Shown: in pieces, positions 1-11,139 of the stretch
Layout of the letters: every line of letters starts with the position of its first letter
Numbering within the stretch: position 1 is the stretch's first letter
Notes under the pieces: generated by a model
Told to the model about the DNA's origin: nothing
The model's database searches: none
What the model saw: the letters and a program-made list of their open reading frames with translations, nothing else
Translations under genes and position numbers: made by a program
From: Eutreptiella sp. 'Long Island Sound 2002'
Lineage: Eukaryota > Euglenozoa > Euglenophyceae > Eutreptiales > Eutreptiaceae
Reading direction: 5' to 3'
Length of the DNA: 64,000 nt
Assembly (NCBI GenBank): GCA_964036045.1
Contig: OZ038380.1
Location: 119,670,699-119,734,698, forward strand

Positions 1-1178
1 AACATCCCTAACATTGGAAAAAAGGCACTGCGTCAGGGCAGTCGCCAGTTTGTGCTTTGTCGTTGCAGACACCTACAGCACCCACTGCGCTCATTAGCGT
101 TGCTGGGGCAGCTGTGGTTTGGTAGGGTGTTAGAATGGGCATGCCAACTCATGTGTGCATGCACCCCCCCCTCCAAAAGCAAAACGCAACGCAATACGCA
201 AAACCCAACGCAGGATGCGGCCAGGGCACGATATCTGGGGTCCCGTGGAAAATGCTGGCTGACCTGACATGCCCTTATGGCGAGGGGGTGGCGTTGACAA
301 TTTTTTGGCCCCTTTATGGGGTCTTGGTAATCCCAACAGTGGTCCAGGAGTCAGCGCTTCGGCCAGAACGCGGCCTACTTTGCTGTTTTCGCCCCAGGAT
401 ATCTGCACAGGAAGAATGCAAGGGTTGATGGCCTGATATACACGCAACGATCGACGAAAGACCAAAATCCGTCAAATGACGACCTAGAAGCTTTCTGAGG
501 GCACACACCTGTCTAGAATCTCCATGTGCAGTAAAAGCACATTTTTACGCATTTTTTTTGCATCACAGGAATTTTTGAATCCCTGGACTCAGACGCAGAG
601 GGAAGCGGCGCGCCGGAGCGCATCCTAATTGGGCGCCGGAAAAAACAGAGAAAATAAGATTATAACAGTATGTCACGTAATAATCAAGAAATGACGAAAG
701 TTACATTAAATGACAAACATAGAGTATAGGGATGGATTAGAAGATTGCATGATGATTAGAGGTGAGATTTGGGTAAAGCACGCTCCGCCTCGTTTGTGTT
801 TCGTTCCATTCTTCTACTTGGTCTCGTTCTCCAGCGGTAGGTAAGGTGAGTAAGCCCAGGAGGGGCCACCCCCTGGTTGAGTAAGTGACTTTGGACACAG
901 TGGGGTATGGATTGAATGTGAGAGGACTGTTAAAAATAGTAGACCCCCGAACTCGGGCATACCTGTGCATGCATATCACGCATTAAAGGGTAGGCCACGC
1001 GAGGTGCGCACGGTATAACACTTGTTTAGGTTACCCAGGAGCTCCATCCTACATTCTTTAAGAGAACAGGTGGAGTTCCTTAAGCTTGCTTGCTTGATAG
1101 GGCGGCTTTTAGACAGTGTATTTTTTTCCAGTCGGAGATCCGTATAATACGGGCAGGCTGGTTAGGTTCCTCAGCTAA
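1..1178 (-). repeat. LTR-like direct repeat, copy 1 (partial)
   Basis: This segment matches 9962-11139 at a constant offset of 9961 with scattered substitutions. Homology ends in both copies just after TCAGCTAA, where copy 1 runs into a (TAAG)n tract and copy 2 into unique sequence. The segment is cut by the window start, so its full length is unknown. It contains no convincing ORF. I orient it by the minus-strand pol genes it flanks, in which case its minus-strand start would be TGAGGAACC. Whether it is a true LTR is inference, because the opposite terminus is not visible. Confidence 0.75.
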
Positions 1179-1199
1179 GTAAGTAAGTAAGTAAGTAAG
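1174..1199. repeat. (TAAG)n microsatellite
   Basis: About six TAAG units sit exactly at the edge of repeat copy 1. They are absent from copy 2 at 11139, so this marks the junction between the repeat and the C-rich interval. Confidence 0.9.
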
Positions 1200-1989
1200 G
1201 GGGGCCGCGTCCGCAGCCTCATCTGACATCTCCTTGTTTGTTTTAAATGGTGGCCGCCTCTGGCGGGAAGGAGGGCTCTCCACCATCAGTTCCCCTGGCG
1301 ACCCCTGCCTCACCTCACGGCCGAGAACTTCAACCAGGTTCTCTTGGGGCATGACCGGCGGTAGGCTCCCTTCAGTCGCTGCCCTCACAGTTTCAGCTCC
1401 TTTAGGTCACCCTTTGAAGGATCCCCCGGCCTTCCCCCCCTAGCACAGTCTATTGCGCGCCTGCAGGCGGGTTTCCTGTGGATAGCCCTCGCCGACAGCG
1501 GAGAATTTCCGTCAACCACATTCCACCACTCCCCATCCCCCACGGGTTGAAGTACCCACTCGGCTCCCGGATGCCCTTGGATGTCGTCCATCCACAGCTG
1601 GAGGCCAGGGGGCAACCCTTTCCGCGTTCTTTCTGGTCCCGCTCACGCATGAACCTACATGTACTCAGGCCATTGACCTGGGGATCTCAAGGTCCACCCT
1701 CACCCCTGCGGACACCTCACAGCCGTCCCAGAGGTCAGGGCATTTTCCCGACTTCCCGTGGTCAGGTTCCTCATGGTTGGCCCATGGTTCACCACTACAT
1801 GGCGACTGGTTTCCAAATCCCACGGGGCTGTTGCTTGGCGCTTTTGGTCTCCCTGACCATCCCAGGTCCCATTCCCCTTTGCCTCATCCCGGCACCGGCC
1901 CGTTCCCAGCGTCCCATGGACTCCCTACCCCGTCGGGCCGTTGTGCAGCCCTAGCCACACGCCCTTTACCGCCCCGCCCCCTTGTCCCA
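1200..1989. other. C-rich interval without a recognisable gene
   Basis: The sequence is skewed to C on the + strand. Short ORFs are open on both strands, but none has a domain I recognise. It belongs to the same strand-skewed block as the RNase H remnant at 7513-9251 (-), for which the G-rich minus strand is the coding strand. Confidence 0.5.
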
Positions 1990-2535
1990 TCATCCCGTGT
2001 TTATACCCCACCGGGTCGCCAGCAACCCTGTGGCGCGGGCCTACTGGATCCTTCTCCATCCAGGGACCGCTTTGTGCGCCTAGCACGGGTCGCTCCCTTC
2101 CCACCCCCGTCCCTTTCCCCTGTGCCGCGGCCCCGGCCCAACCCCCTGGGCTGTTGTGCGGCCCCATCCCATCCCTCATCCCGTGTTTATACCCCACCGG
2201 GCCGCCAGCAACCCTGTGGCGCGGGCCCACTGGATCCTCATCCATCTGGGGACCGTTTCGTGCGCCTAGCACGAGTCGCTCCCTTCCCGCCTTTTTCACC
2301 TGTGCCGCGGCCCCGGCCTAATCCCCCGGGCTGTTGTGCGGCCCCATCCCATCCCTCATCCCGTGTTTATACCCCAGCGGGCCGCCAGCAACCCTGTGGC
2401 GCGGGCCCACTGGATCCTCATCCATCCGAGGACCGTTTTGTGCGCCTAGCACTGGTCGCTCCCCTCCCGCCCCCGCCCCTCACTCCTGTGCCGCCTCCCA
2501 TGCTGTCCTAGTCCCCTGGGGCCGTCGTGTGGCCC
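1990..2535. repeat. minisatellite, ~180-186 bp unit, three copies
   Basis: Units start at 1990, 2176 and 2356 with TCATCCCGTGTTTATACCCC. Each contains the same BamHI-like GGATCC core and a GCCGCGGCCCCGG tail. A partial fourth tail (GGCCGTCGTGTGGCCCTAGCC) occurs near 2520 and matches 1936-1963. Periods of 186 and 180 bp are multiples of 3, which explains why long proline-rich frames stay open on both strands without being genes. Confidence 0.9.
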
Positions 2536-4653
2536 TAGCCACACGCCCTTTTCTGTCCCGTCTCCTTGTGGTGCCGCGGGTTGTTGTTCGCGTTTTTCTA
2601 TTTTTTTCCCGCCGTGCTTTTTTCCGCGTGGTTCCCTCCTCCCTGCATGCACGCACAACAACACTGCATCGCCATCTGTCTCGGTACCGTTCGGTGCTCT
2701 CATCCAGTCCCACCGCCATCCTGCGGCGCGGCCCTTGGCGGTCCCCGGCCATGCCAGGTTGGCGCCCCTCCCTCCCGACCCAGCCTTTTAGCCTGCGTTG
2801 TTGTACGTTTATGTTCTTTCTCTCCTCTCCACCCTCCCCTCCCCTCTGTCTCCTGCCCGCCCTCTTAGTGTTGTTCTCCTGCTCCGTGTGCTCGCGGCTG
2901 GTCGTCCCCGCGCCATGGTTGTATCTAGCGTGCCCTCATGCGCCTCTGGGCCTCTGCCCTGTCTTCCGACCTGTAGGCCGACTTGGGCGACTTCCCCAGA
3001 CACCCCTTCGGGGGGACTCCCCCTTCGTCCTCTCCCGCCAGCCGCCCCTCCATCAGTTCCCTGATGGTCGGGCGGGGCGGCCGGTACAGCTCAATGCGGG
3101 TCATCAGCATGGTGCTTCTCTGTGAGAGACATTGTGTTCCTTGGTGCCCTTGTTGGCCCCCGGTTCCCCCTACCTCCCGCGCCCTGCCTCCTCTACGTGT
3201 CCTTCCTGTGTGTCTGCCTGTTCTGCTGTTGTTTTTTTTTTCCGTGTCCGCGCTCTCCGCTGCTCCCGCGCGCCCTGCGTGTGCCCCCTGCTCTTCTCCG
3301 TGCTACCCCTGTCCCGCTCCCCTGCGCCCCCTCACTCACCTGGCTCCCCTCCCATTCTCCTTCTCGCTGTTGAACCTGCCTGTACGTCTGCCCTCCCTGT
3401 CTGAGCCGCGCTGTCCCTCGTGTGTGCCACCCGCGTGCTCTACCCCTGCCCCTCCCCGTTGCCCCTACCCTTTCCCCTGGGGTCTCCCCCACCCTAGTGC
3501 TCCCTCGGTCCCCGTCTCTCACCCCATCCTGGTTGCCTTGTGCCCTGTGTGAGGGGGGGGGGGGTGTATCTGCGGACTGGACTGTGGCCCTGCCCAAGGA
3601 CTGGCATGGCCGTTGGTTTCCTACGCACCATGTGCCACCGCATGTGCCGAAGGAACACAGAGAGAACGTCAGTGAGACGCTTGTCAAATTCCCTTCGCTG
3701 CATTTTCACTGTGGAGCCCAGCCGCATAGACCAGCTGCAGACCAGAGCCCCCATTCGGACCTGGCGCGGTCACCAAGGGTTCACACTTCGTTGCACCTCG
3801 CAGCTGTCCCATGGCGCCGGCGGCCACCAAGGCCTGGCGTGGTCAGCCCCTCAGAGCAGGGGGCGCGTAAGTCCAATGGTTTCAATGCAGCACCATCTTG
3901 TCATGCAGAGAGTCTTGCCGCCATGTAACAAGTCAGCAGATAGCCCGCACACTCCTGCTGCCAGTCCACAGGGGCGCCACCGAGACGTGGCTCCACTGCA
4001 CCGGGCTCGAGTACACCTGCACTGCCACCTGCCCATCCCAGCAATCTCTCCGATTGCAGCATCAGCCAAGACCCTGGCACCAACGTGTCGGAATATTGGA
4101 TTCGTCTGCCCGTTCACCTCTCCTGCAGATCAGAGCCCTGGCACAGTGCTGCACCCGAAGGGCACAGCGCTGCTCCACGCCATCTCCGGCCATTCTCGTC
4201 AGTCACGACCTTGCGCTCTGCTCCGTCACTGTACCACATTCCGATACTGCATCCTGTCTGCTTCCCGTTCTGCCCCACACTGCTCGCCGTACCCACGATA
4301 CGTCTCGCGTCCCGCTGCCCGGTTGCTCCCTCCGCACTCGCCTGCGCCCCTGTACTCCGCCACCCCATCTCCCCTCTCCCCCGCCGCTGGCCCTGTGCTC
4401 TCCACTTGGGGTTTTCGTCCGCGTCCGCCATCACCACATTCCCCTCTACTTTCAGCCGTGTCCCTGCCCTCCCCTGCGCACCTGCACCCCTCCGCTCCCT
4501 TCCTCCTCTCCTCGTGTCCGTCACATCCCCTCCTCACCCTCCTCCACCTCCGCCGACCCCCCGGGTCCGCCTCCCCGCATCCCATCTACCCGTCCCTCCG
4601 CACGCCTCTGGCCCCCGGCCCCTGGCGCTTCCCGTTCCTGCTCCTGCCCGGCC
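2536..4653. other. C-rich interval without a supported gene
   Basis: The + strand is pyrimidine-rich, with many CCCT/CCTC runs and a 12-base G run near 3552. Open frames on both strands are compositional, rich in Pro/Ser/Arg, and show no family motif. Minus-strand frames here continue the G-rich sense strand of the upstream coiled-coil remnant, but I see no recognisable reverse transcriptase. Confidence 0.5.
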
Positions 4654-7117
4654 CTACGCGTCGCCACCGTACCGCCCCTCCCGCCGCAATAGCTCTCGCA
4701 GCATCTGAACCCTGGGCTTCTTCCCCTTCTCCTGAGGACAGTCCAGGCGCACCCCCGGGAGCGCCGCTCCCAGCATCCTCCTCCACCGCCCCTCATCCAT
4801 CTCCGGCCCCCTTTCCCTGGGCCTCCCTGCCCTGCCGACCAGGTCACTGAAGGGGCGGGTCCCCCTCTTCTCCCGCCTTCCCCTCGTCTTTTCCGCCCAC
4901 TTCACGTAGCGGGCCAGCTCCGCCACTTCCCCCGCCATCCACCCCGCAACCGTCCCAGGTCCCCTCCGCACCGGCGGCGGCGCATACTGCCGCGGCGGCG
5001 GGGACTCTGAGTCCCAGTCCCTCGGCGTCGGCTCTGGGCTAACCGGCCGCGGCGCCCCCTCCGCCTCCCCTGCCCCTCGATCCTCCCCCATGCGCCCCTT
5101 CCCCCTTTCCTGCCCCGCCTCCTCGTCCTCCTCCGTGGCCCTTTTCCCCGACGGCGTCCGCCCCTCCACGTCGGTGGGGGGGGTGTCCCCTTCCGGATCT
5201 GGGAGGACCCGGTGGGCCCCCCAGGGCCACCGCCTCCTCCTCCTTCCGCGCCCTGCGCTCCCGCGCCGCCACCTCCCTGTCCCTTTCTGCCAGCCTCGCC
5301 GCCTCCCCCCTGATCCACCTGCATGCCCTCTCCTGCATCTCTTCCTCCTGCTCTGGCGGGATAGCCGGCTGTCGGAACGGCACCAGTGGGGTACCCTCCC
5401 GCCCCCTTCCCTCCTCTTGTCGTCCTCCCTCCCCTTCTGCCCTCTCAACCCCCTCCTGTCGTCTCCGAAGGTCCGCCCACGCCATCTGTAGCTCCTCGGT
5501 GGCCTGTGCTTCCCCTCCCTGCGGCCTGTCGGTCCCTTCCGTCCTCCCCTCCTCTGCCCCGCCCACCTCACCCTTGACCCTGGCCTCCCTCTCCCGCAGG
5601 CTCCTCTCTGCCTCCCCTAACCTCTCCCACGCCCTCCTGTGCTCTTCCCCCTTCCCTTCCTGCGCCCCCCACGCTGTCCCACCGGCCTGCTGGCGCTGCT
5701 GCATGTGCGCCTGTGGCCGCATGCCCTGGTACGCCGGCAGGGGCGGGTACACCATCCCCATCGCCAGGTATGGGGGCGGCGGGAATGGTGGGACGATTGG
5801 TGGGACGGCTGGCGGGACTACACCTCCCCACCATCCCGATCCCTTCCCTTAGAACACCGGCGAGCCCATGTACCCATGGCCACTCTCCTTCCCCTGCCCT
5901 TTGCCTTGTCGCCCCATCGCCCCGTGTCCCTTGGCGCCTACTCCGTGGAGTCCCGCCCTCCCCTGTCCCTTCCCCTGTAGCCCTTGTTGCCTCGCTCCTT
6001 TCCCCTGCTTGCCCTTGCCGCCTTCTACCTGTCCCGCACCACTGCCCTGCACTGCTGCGCTGCTCTGCTCCGCCTGCCCCCCGCTCATCCCCGTCCTCCC
6101 CGGCTCCATCTCCAACTGGTAGATGGTGTCCAGTCCCTGCTCCGGGGGCTGGCGGCGACAGCGCTGGTGTTCCACGTGCGCCAGCGCCTCGTACCGCGCC
6201 GCCTGCTGGCGGCGCACCTCCCTCTTTTATTCCGTTCTTACCGCCGCACTGACCCGTGGGGGCGACCTCGGCGGCGACTGCCTGAACGAGCGTCGGGGCT
6301 GCAGCCACTGTCGCCCCCGTCCACTCCCTTTTCCCCCCTTCCCTGCCAGGTGTCCCTTTGGGTGCACAGCCCCAGACGTCCCCGCCTGCCCTTTCCCTCC
6401 CTTGCCCGTCCGCCCTCTCCCTCCGGCGCTTACGCTGATGTCTCCGCTCCCTGCCGCTCCGGCCTCTTGCTGCCCTCAGCCGCCCTTGCCTTCCTCCTGC
6501 CTCCGCACCGCCGGGAGGACGGACTTCATCGCAGCTGCCGGCACATTGGGCGCCGACAGCTGTCCTGGGCCTCCCGCCTTTGCAATCCTCCCTGCCCTCT
6601 CCCCCTCATCCTCCGACACCTCGAGGATGTCGGCGACTACCGACTCCCTCCGACTCCTCCACTCCCTCCTCCTCATATCCATGCCCGCCCTCACATCTGC
6701 GACGTTGAACGGGTCCGCCCGTGGCCCTTCCGCCGCCCTTTGCCCCTGCCCCTCCCCTTGCCCCTCAGCCCCTGCCGCCACCCCCTCTGCCCTGTCCCTC
6801 CCCGCCTCCGCCTGTCCTCTCTTGTCCCCTCCCTCTCCCTTCCCCACCACCGCTCCTTCCCCCCTCTGCCGCCCTGTCGCCCCGGGCCCTTCCCTCCTGA
6901 CCGTCTCCGGGCTCTCCGGAGACGAGGGCGACAGCACGTCCGCAGATGTTGCCGAGGACGCCGGCGGGGGGGGCTGCGGGGCTGCGCCTGCCTGCATGCG
7001 GGCCACCTCTGCCCTCACTGCCGGTGGCTGACTGGGCTTCGGGTCAGGCTTGTGGGACATTGCGCTGCACACATGTGATCGCGCCTGAGCCTTGTGCCCT
7101 GTCGCCGCTTCCCCCAC
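4654..7117 (-). pseudogene. degenerate coiled-coil, Glu/Arg/Gly-rich ORF (ORF1-like?)
   Basis: No family is recognised. Three minus-strand pieces read like one protein. First is 6476-7117 (Pro/Gly/Glu-rich, ending KSVLPAVRRQEEGKGG). Next is 5039-6217, one frame interrupted by a TAA at 5849-5851, containing a Gln/Gly-rich stretch and a long Glu/Arg heptad-like segment (ERLGEAERSLREREARVKGE). Last is 4654-5300 in another frame, with EVAELARYVKWAEKTRGRRE. The coiled-coil character and its place beside an RNase H/zinc-finger remnant on the same strand would fit an ORF1 or gag-like protein of a non-LTR element. It lies downstream of that remnant in reading direction, so it would belong to a neighbouring copy. 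Composition is strongly biased, so part of this could be open by chance. Confidence 0.3.
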
Positions 7118-7408
7118 CGCCCACGCCCTTTACCCCCCCTGTTCGCGCGCACTATGTGTGTTGTGCTCTTGGTACACCTGCGGCTCCTCTTCCAAGTCTT
7201 CTCCCCCGCGATCTGAGGACTTGGCATGGTGGCCATCGGCCTCGTTCTGGTCTGCACGGTCGTTGTCCTCGTCCCCGCACCCCCGGCCTCGCTCCTCTTG
7301 TCCGCTTCCGTCTCTTGATACCAACTTCCCTTTCCCCTGGTCATATCACCCCATTCCGCTCCCCCCTGGGCCGCTTCTTGTTCCGCCCTATGACTCAGTG
7401 TGCCCAGT

Positions 7409-7425
7409 CCCGGACGCTCCAGTCC
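7409..7425 (-). repeat. single copy of the GGACTGGA..TCCGGG motif downstream of RNase H remnant A
   Basis: The minus strand reads GGACTGGAGCGTCCGGG and is soon followed by GGCGGAACAAGAAGCGGCC. The same core and the same ACAAGAAG-type follow-on occur many times after the second RNase H copy (24480-26030) and before it (20209-22040). This ties the minisatellite to the 3' flank of this element family. Confidence 0.6.
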
Positions 7426-7512
7426 ATAAGACAGGCGCCACTGCTGCCCCTTTTCCTGCGGTCCCCTCACAGACGTCCCCCTGCGCGGTGACATTGTACA
7501 CCCGTCCTGCCC

Positions 7513-9251
7513 TCATATCTGCCGGATTCTCCTTCGTCTTCGTGCCATCAGGCGGTACCTCTGCTCTTCTCCCTCTCTGTCCGCCATTCCCGTCTCTCCC
7601 CCTGACCGCCTTGGTCGCCAATCTGGCAGCCTCCGCACTTCCATCTCCGTGATTTTTGGGTTGTACCTGATAAACGCCACCTCCACCCGTTTGGTGACTG
7701 GATCACGCATGTCTTCCGCCTGCGCCTCCAACTGCGTCTCTCTGCACGCCATGCGCTCCTGGAGATGTTCCACCATACGCCGCAACGGCCTGTGTGCCAT
7801 GGCCTCCGGTGCCACCGTATGTTCCTGGAGTGCCCGCCACAGCGGCTTCACTATCACCATGTGCCACAGTCCCTTGCAGTGCCCTTCTTTCCCCAGCTCT
7901 CTCTCCACCGCGCTTCTGCCTCTCGCACCCTTCTTGAGCAACGGGACGTCCTGATCCCGAACCAGCGGTTCCTCGATCCCCTTATACTGTTCACACCGCA
8001 TGAAGTGCTCGTATGTTTCTTGCCCTTGGCCACAGTGGCATCTCATGTACTCCTCCGGGAGGTCCATACCCTTATGTCTGTACCACCTCATGATTGTTTC
8101 CCGCTCCGGCACATGCCCCGTGATTGCATGTAGCCTTCTGGTTTGCAGCTTTTTGGGCATCGTTTCCGGCCGCAGCACACTGGGGTAGTGGACCCGCTGT
8201 CCTACCATGCCCTCCAGGTACTCGTTCAGCTCCACCACCTCCGGGCCCCCTCGTACTTGAGCTAGCATGTGTACCGGCTGTGGATACACCCTTAGCTCCT
8301 GCTTGCCTCTGTCCCCCTCCACCACCCACTTGGCCTTATCCTCTTCCCCGACCCTCTGAGGTATATGCACCAAGTGGAGGTGCTCCTTTCTCTCTGGCAC
8401 CCTCCATTCTGGTTCCTGCTCCTAATCCACTGCTTGCGCCGCCCCATCCGCCTCATGATTCCCCACCCCTGCCCTGTGTGATTCCTGCTTCACCAAGTGT
8501 ATGATCAGGAGCACTTTCGTCATCTCCAGCCCGTGCCATATCGCGTACACCTGCAACGCCAGCCCCGTGCCCAGGGCCTCATGCAGCGGCCTGCCGGCCA
8601 GCCTCCTGAGGGATGCCATGTCCGCTGCTGCGTCCACCACCATCCACACCTCCCGTACTTCCTCTCCTATCTCCCCAACCCCGTCTGCCACCGCCTGCAC
8701 CTCCCCATGGGACGCCGCTCCGTACACCACCTTTTCCACCACGCTCTCCGTCACTGTCCCACCCCCCTGACCCTTACTGCCGCTGCCCCCGCCTTGGGTG
8801 GTTGTCCTTCCACTCCGGACCCGTCCAGAAAGAGCACCAGCCTCTCCTCCGTGGGCTCCGGTATGCGCACCACCTCCCTCGGGTAGTGGCAGTACACTTT
8901 GTGCCTCCCAATGCCATACTCTCGTACTTCATCCCCGATGCTTAGCTCTCTCACCCCTCTGTACACTGCCCACTTCTTGTCCGTCCTGGCCTTCCATCCC
9001 TTCGTCACCACCACTCGGTGACACCATGCCCTGTCCCCTTTCGCCCTGCCCTGCTCCAGGTATGCCTGTACCAGAACCAAGTACCATACCCTGTCTGCTG
9101 GCAACCCGTGGACCGTCAGCCTGATCCTCCTCGCACTCTCTTCACACTTGTGGCCCACGGGCACTATGGGGGCTTCCTCGTCGGGCCTCCCCGAGTCTGT
9201 CATCCAGAAACTCACTGCCACTCCATCGTCCTCTTCCTGCAGTTGCCGCAC
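7513..9251 (-). pseudogene. RNase H / zinc-finger remnant of a LINE-like element, copy A
   Basis: The ORF is split into 8751-9251, 8422-8754 and 7513-8400. It shows a type I RNase H: LFLDGSGVEG (first Asp), GAASHGEVQAV (Glu), VWMVVDAAADMASL (Asp), and HLVKQESHRAGVGNHEAD (His, Asn, final Asp). Downstream is a C-x-C...H-x4-C finger (RCHCGQGQETYEHFMRC) like those at the C-terminus of LINE ORF2 proteins, then a basic end RRRRRIRQI. There is a frameshift near 8754 and an in-frame TAG at 8422-8424. The second copy at 22246-24442 reads through the TAG position. The right end is cut at 9309 by the LTR-like repeat, so any RT domain upstream is missing. The RNase H assignment is strong. Membership in a LINE rather than another retroelement is inferred from the finger/RNase H layout. 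Confidence 0.7.
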
Positions 9252-9308
9252 TGTGTCCCAGCCCAGCTGGACTCCTGTCCCCTTCCCCTCCTTTTCCTCT
9301 CCCCACCA

Positions 9309-11139
9309 GACCTCACAATAACTACAGATTTAAGAAACGATAGTTAACAAATATCCTCTAATCATGTCAAAAGTGCCCACATGGGGAATCTCTGTTTTAA
9401 AGTGCCATCTAGAGATGTGCACTCTTTTATTTGGGTCCCATAGGTGCTGAGGTGTCATGGCTTGTGGCGCTGAGGTCACTGCCATGTCACATGAAATCTT
9501 CGTACTTAGCTAGGCTGACTGGAAATTGAACCCAGGACCTCTCAAAAAGAGGTGCTGCAGCCCCCTAGGGTGCAGGCCACTAGGATAGCTAAGCATTCAT
9601 GAGAAAATACAGAAAAATGTATAGGCTCTGGATCAATGTCAGCGCCTCAGTCAATCCAGAAAATGGTGCCTAACTCCAATCAGCTGGGGGGTCAGGGTCC
9701 ACACAACATCCAAAGTTCAATGCTTGGGTTTATAGGTCAAAATGCTTTGTCACCCCTTTTTCGATAGGCCAATACTAAGATCAAAATGTAGTATGCCTCT
9801 AAGCATCTCTACAACATCTAAGGCTTACCTTTTGGCACGGAAATACACTTTTTCTTACTCCCCCCTTTGCGCTGTGGTGGCCACCACTGTCACATTTTAA
9901 AGGACAAAGGGTATTTTTCTTGAACTCCCCATGGTTTCAACATCTATTTGAAATTACCTAAAACATCCCTAACATTAGAAAGTAGGCACTGCGTCAGGGC
10001 AGTCGCCAGTTTGTGCTTTGTCGTTGCAGATACCTACAGCACCCACTGCGCTCATTAGTGTTGCTGGGGCAGCTGTGGTTTGGTACGGTGTTAGAATGGG
10101 CATGCCAATTCATGTGTGCATGCACCCCTCCCTCCAAAAGCAAAACGCAACGCAATACGCAAAACGGAACGCAGGATGCGGCCAGGGCACGATATCTGGG
10201 GTCTCGTGGAACCTGCTGGCTGACCTGACATGTCCTTATGGCGAGGGGGTGGCGTCCAAAATTATTTGGCCCCTTCATGGGGTCTTGGTAATCCCAACAG
10301 TGGTCCAGGAGTCAGCGTTTCGGCCAGAACGCGGCCTACTTTGCTGTTTCCGCCCCAGGATATCTGCACAGGAAGAATGCAAGGGTTGAGGGCCTGATAT
10401 ACACGCAACGATCGACGAAACACCAAAATCCGTCAAATGACAACCTAGAAGTTTTCTGAGGGCACACACCTGTCCAGAATCTTGATGTGCAGTAAAAGCA
10501 CATTTTTACGCATTTTTATTACATCACAGGAATTTTTGAATCCCTGGACTCACACGCAGAGCGAAGCGGCGCGCCGGAGCGCATCCTAATTGGGCGCCGG
10601 AAAAGACAGAGAAAATAAGATTTTAACAGTATGTCACGTATTAATCAAGAAATGACGAAAGTTACATTAAATGACAAACATAGAGTATAGGGATGGATTA
10701 GAAGATTGCACGATGATTAGAGGTGAGATTAGGGTAAAGCACGCTCCGCCTCGTTTGTGTTTGGTTCCATTCTTCTACTTGGTCTCGTTCTCCAGCGGTA
10801 GGTAAGCTGAGCAAGCCCAGGAGGGGCCACCCCCTGGTTGAGTAAGTGACTTTGGACACAGTGGGGTAAGGATTGATCGTGAGAGGACTGTTAAAAATAG
10901 TAGACCCCCGAACTCGGGCATACCTGTGCATGCATATCACGCATTAAAGGGTAGGCCACGCGAGGTGCGCACGGTATAACACTTGTTTAGGTTACCCAGG
11001 AGCTCCACCCTACATTCTTTAAGAGAACAGGTGGAGTTCCTTAAGCTTGCTTGCTTGATAGGGCGGCTTTTAGACAGTGTAGTATTCTCCAGTTGGAGAT
11101 TCGTATATTACGGGCAGGCTGGATAGGTTCCTCAGCTAA
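9309..11139 (-). repeat. LTR-like direct repeat, copy 2 (fullest copy)
   Basis: The left part (9309-9850) matches 19666-20206 and the right part (9962-11139) matches 1-1178, so this copy connects the two partial ones. It abuts the RNase H remnant on the left and the interior of the decayed Ty3/gypsy element on the right. As the downstream LTR of that minus-strand element it would be about 1.83 kb. No clean TG...CA termini or target duplication are visible. The alternative is two unrelated dispersed repeats lying side by side. It includes a tRNA-like segment at 9505-9593. Confidence 0.65.
9505..9593 (-). other. tRNA-like segment inside the repeat (tRNA pseudogene or SINE head)
   Basis: Read on the minus strand, CTTAGCTA and TAGCTAAG form an 8-bp acceptor-like stem. 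A B-box-like T arm CTGGG-TTCAATT-TCCAG has a 7-base loop, and TAGCTATCCTAGTGG resembles an A box with extra bases. A central CTGC/GCAG stem becomes CCGC/GCGG in the second copy (19857-19945). It is not a canonical functional tRNA: the anticodon arm is not clean. Confidence 0.45.

Noticed and set aside
1777-3125. Long proline-rich + frames (244 and 263 codons).
   Set aside because: They span the 180-186 bp tandem repeat and C-rich sequence. Unit length divisible by three keeps frames open, and no domain or start context supports a gene.
3540-4850. A 436-codon + frame rich in Pro/Ser/His.
   Set aside because: Composition-driven opening in C-rich DNA. It lies opposite the G-rich strand that carries the better supported remnant, and shows no motif.
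9505-9593. Functional tRNA gene.
   Set aside because: A-box spacing and the anticodon arm are irregular. The segment lies inside a repeat, so it is reported only as tRNA-like.
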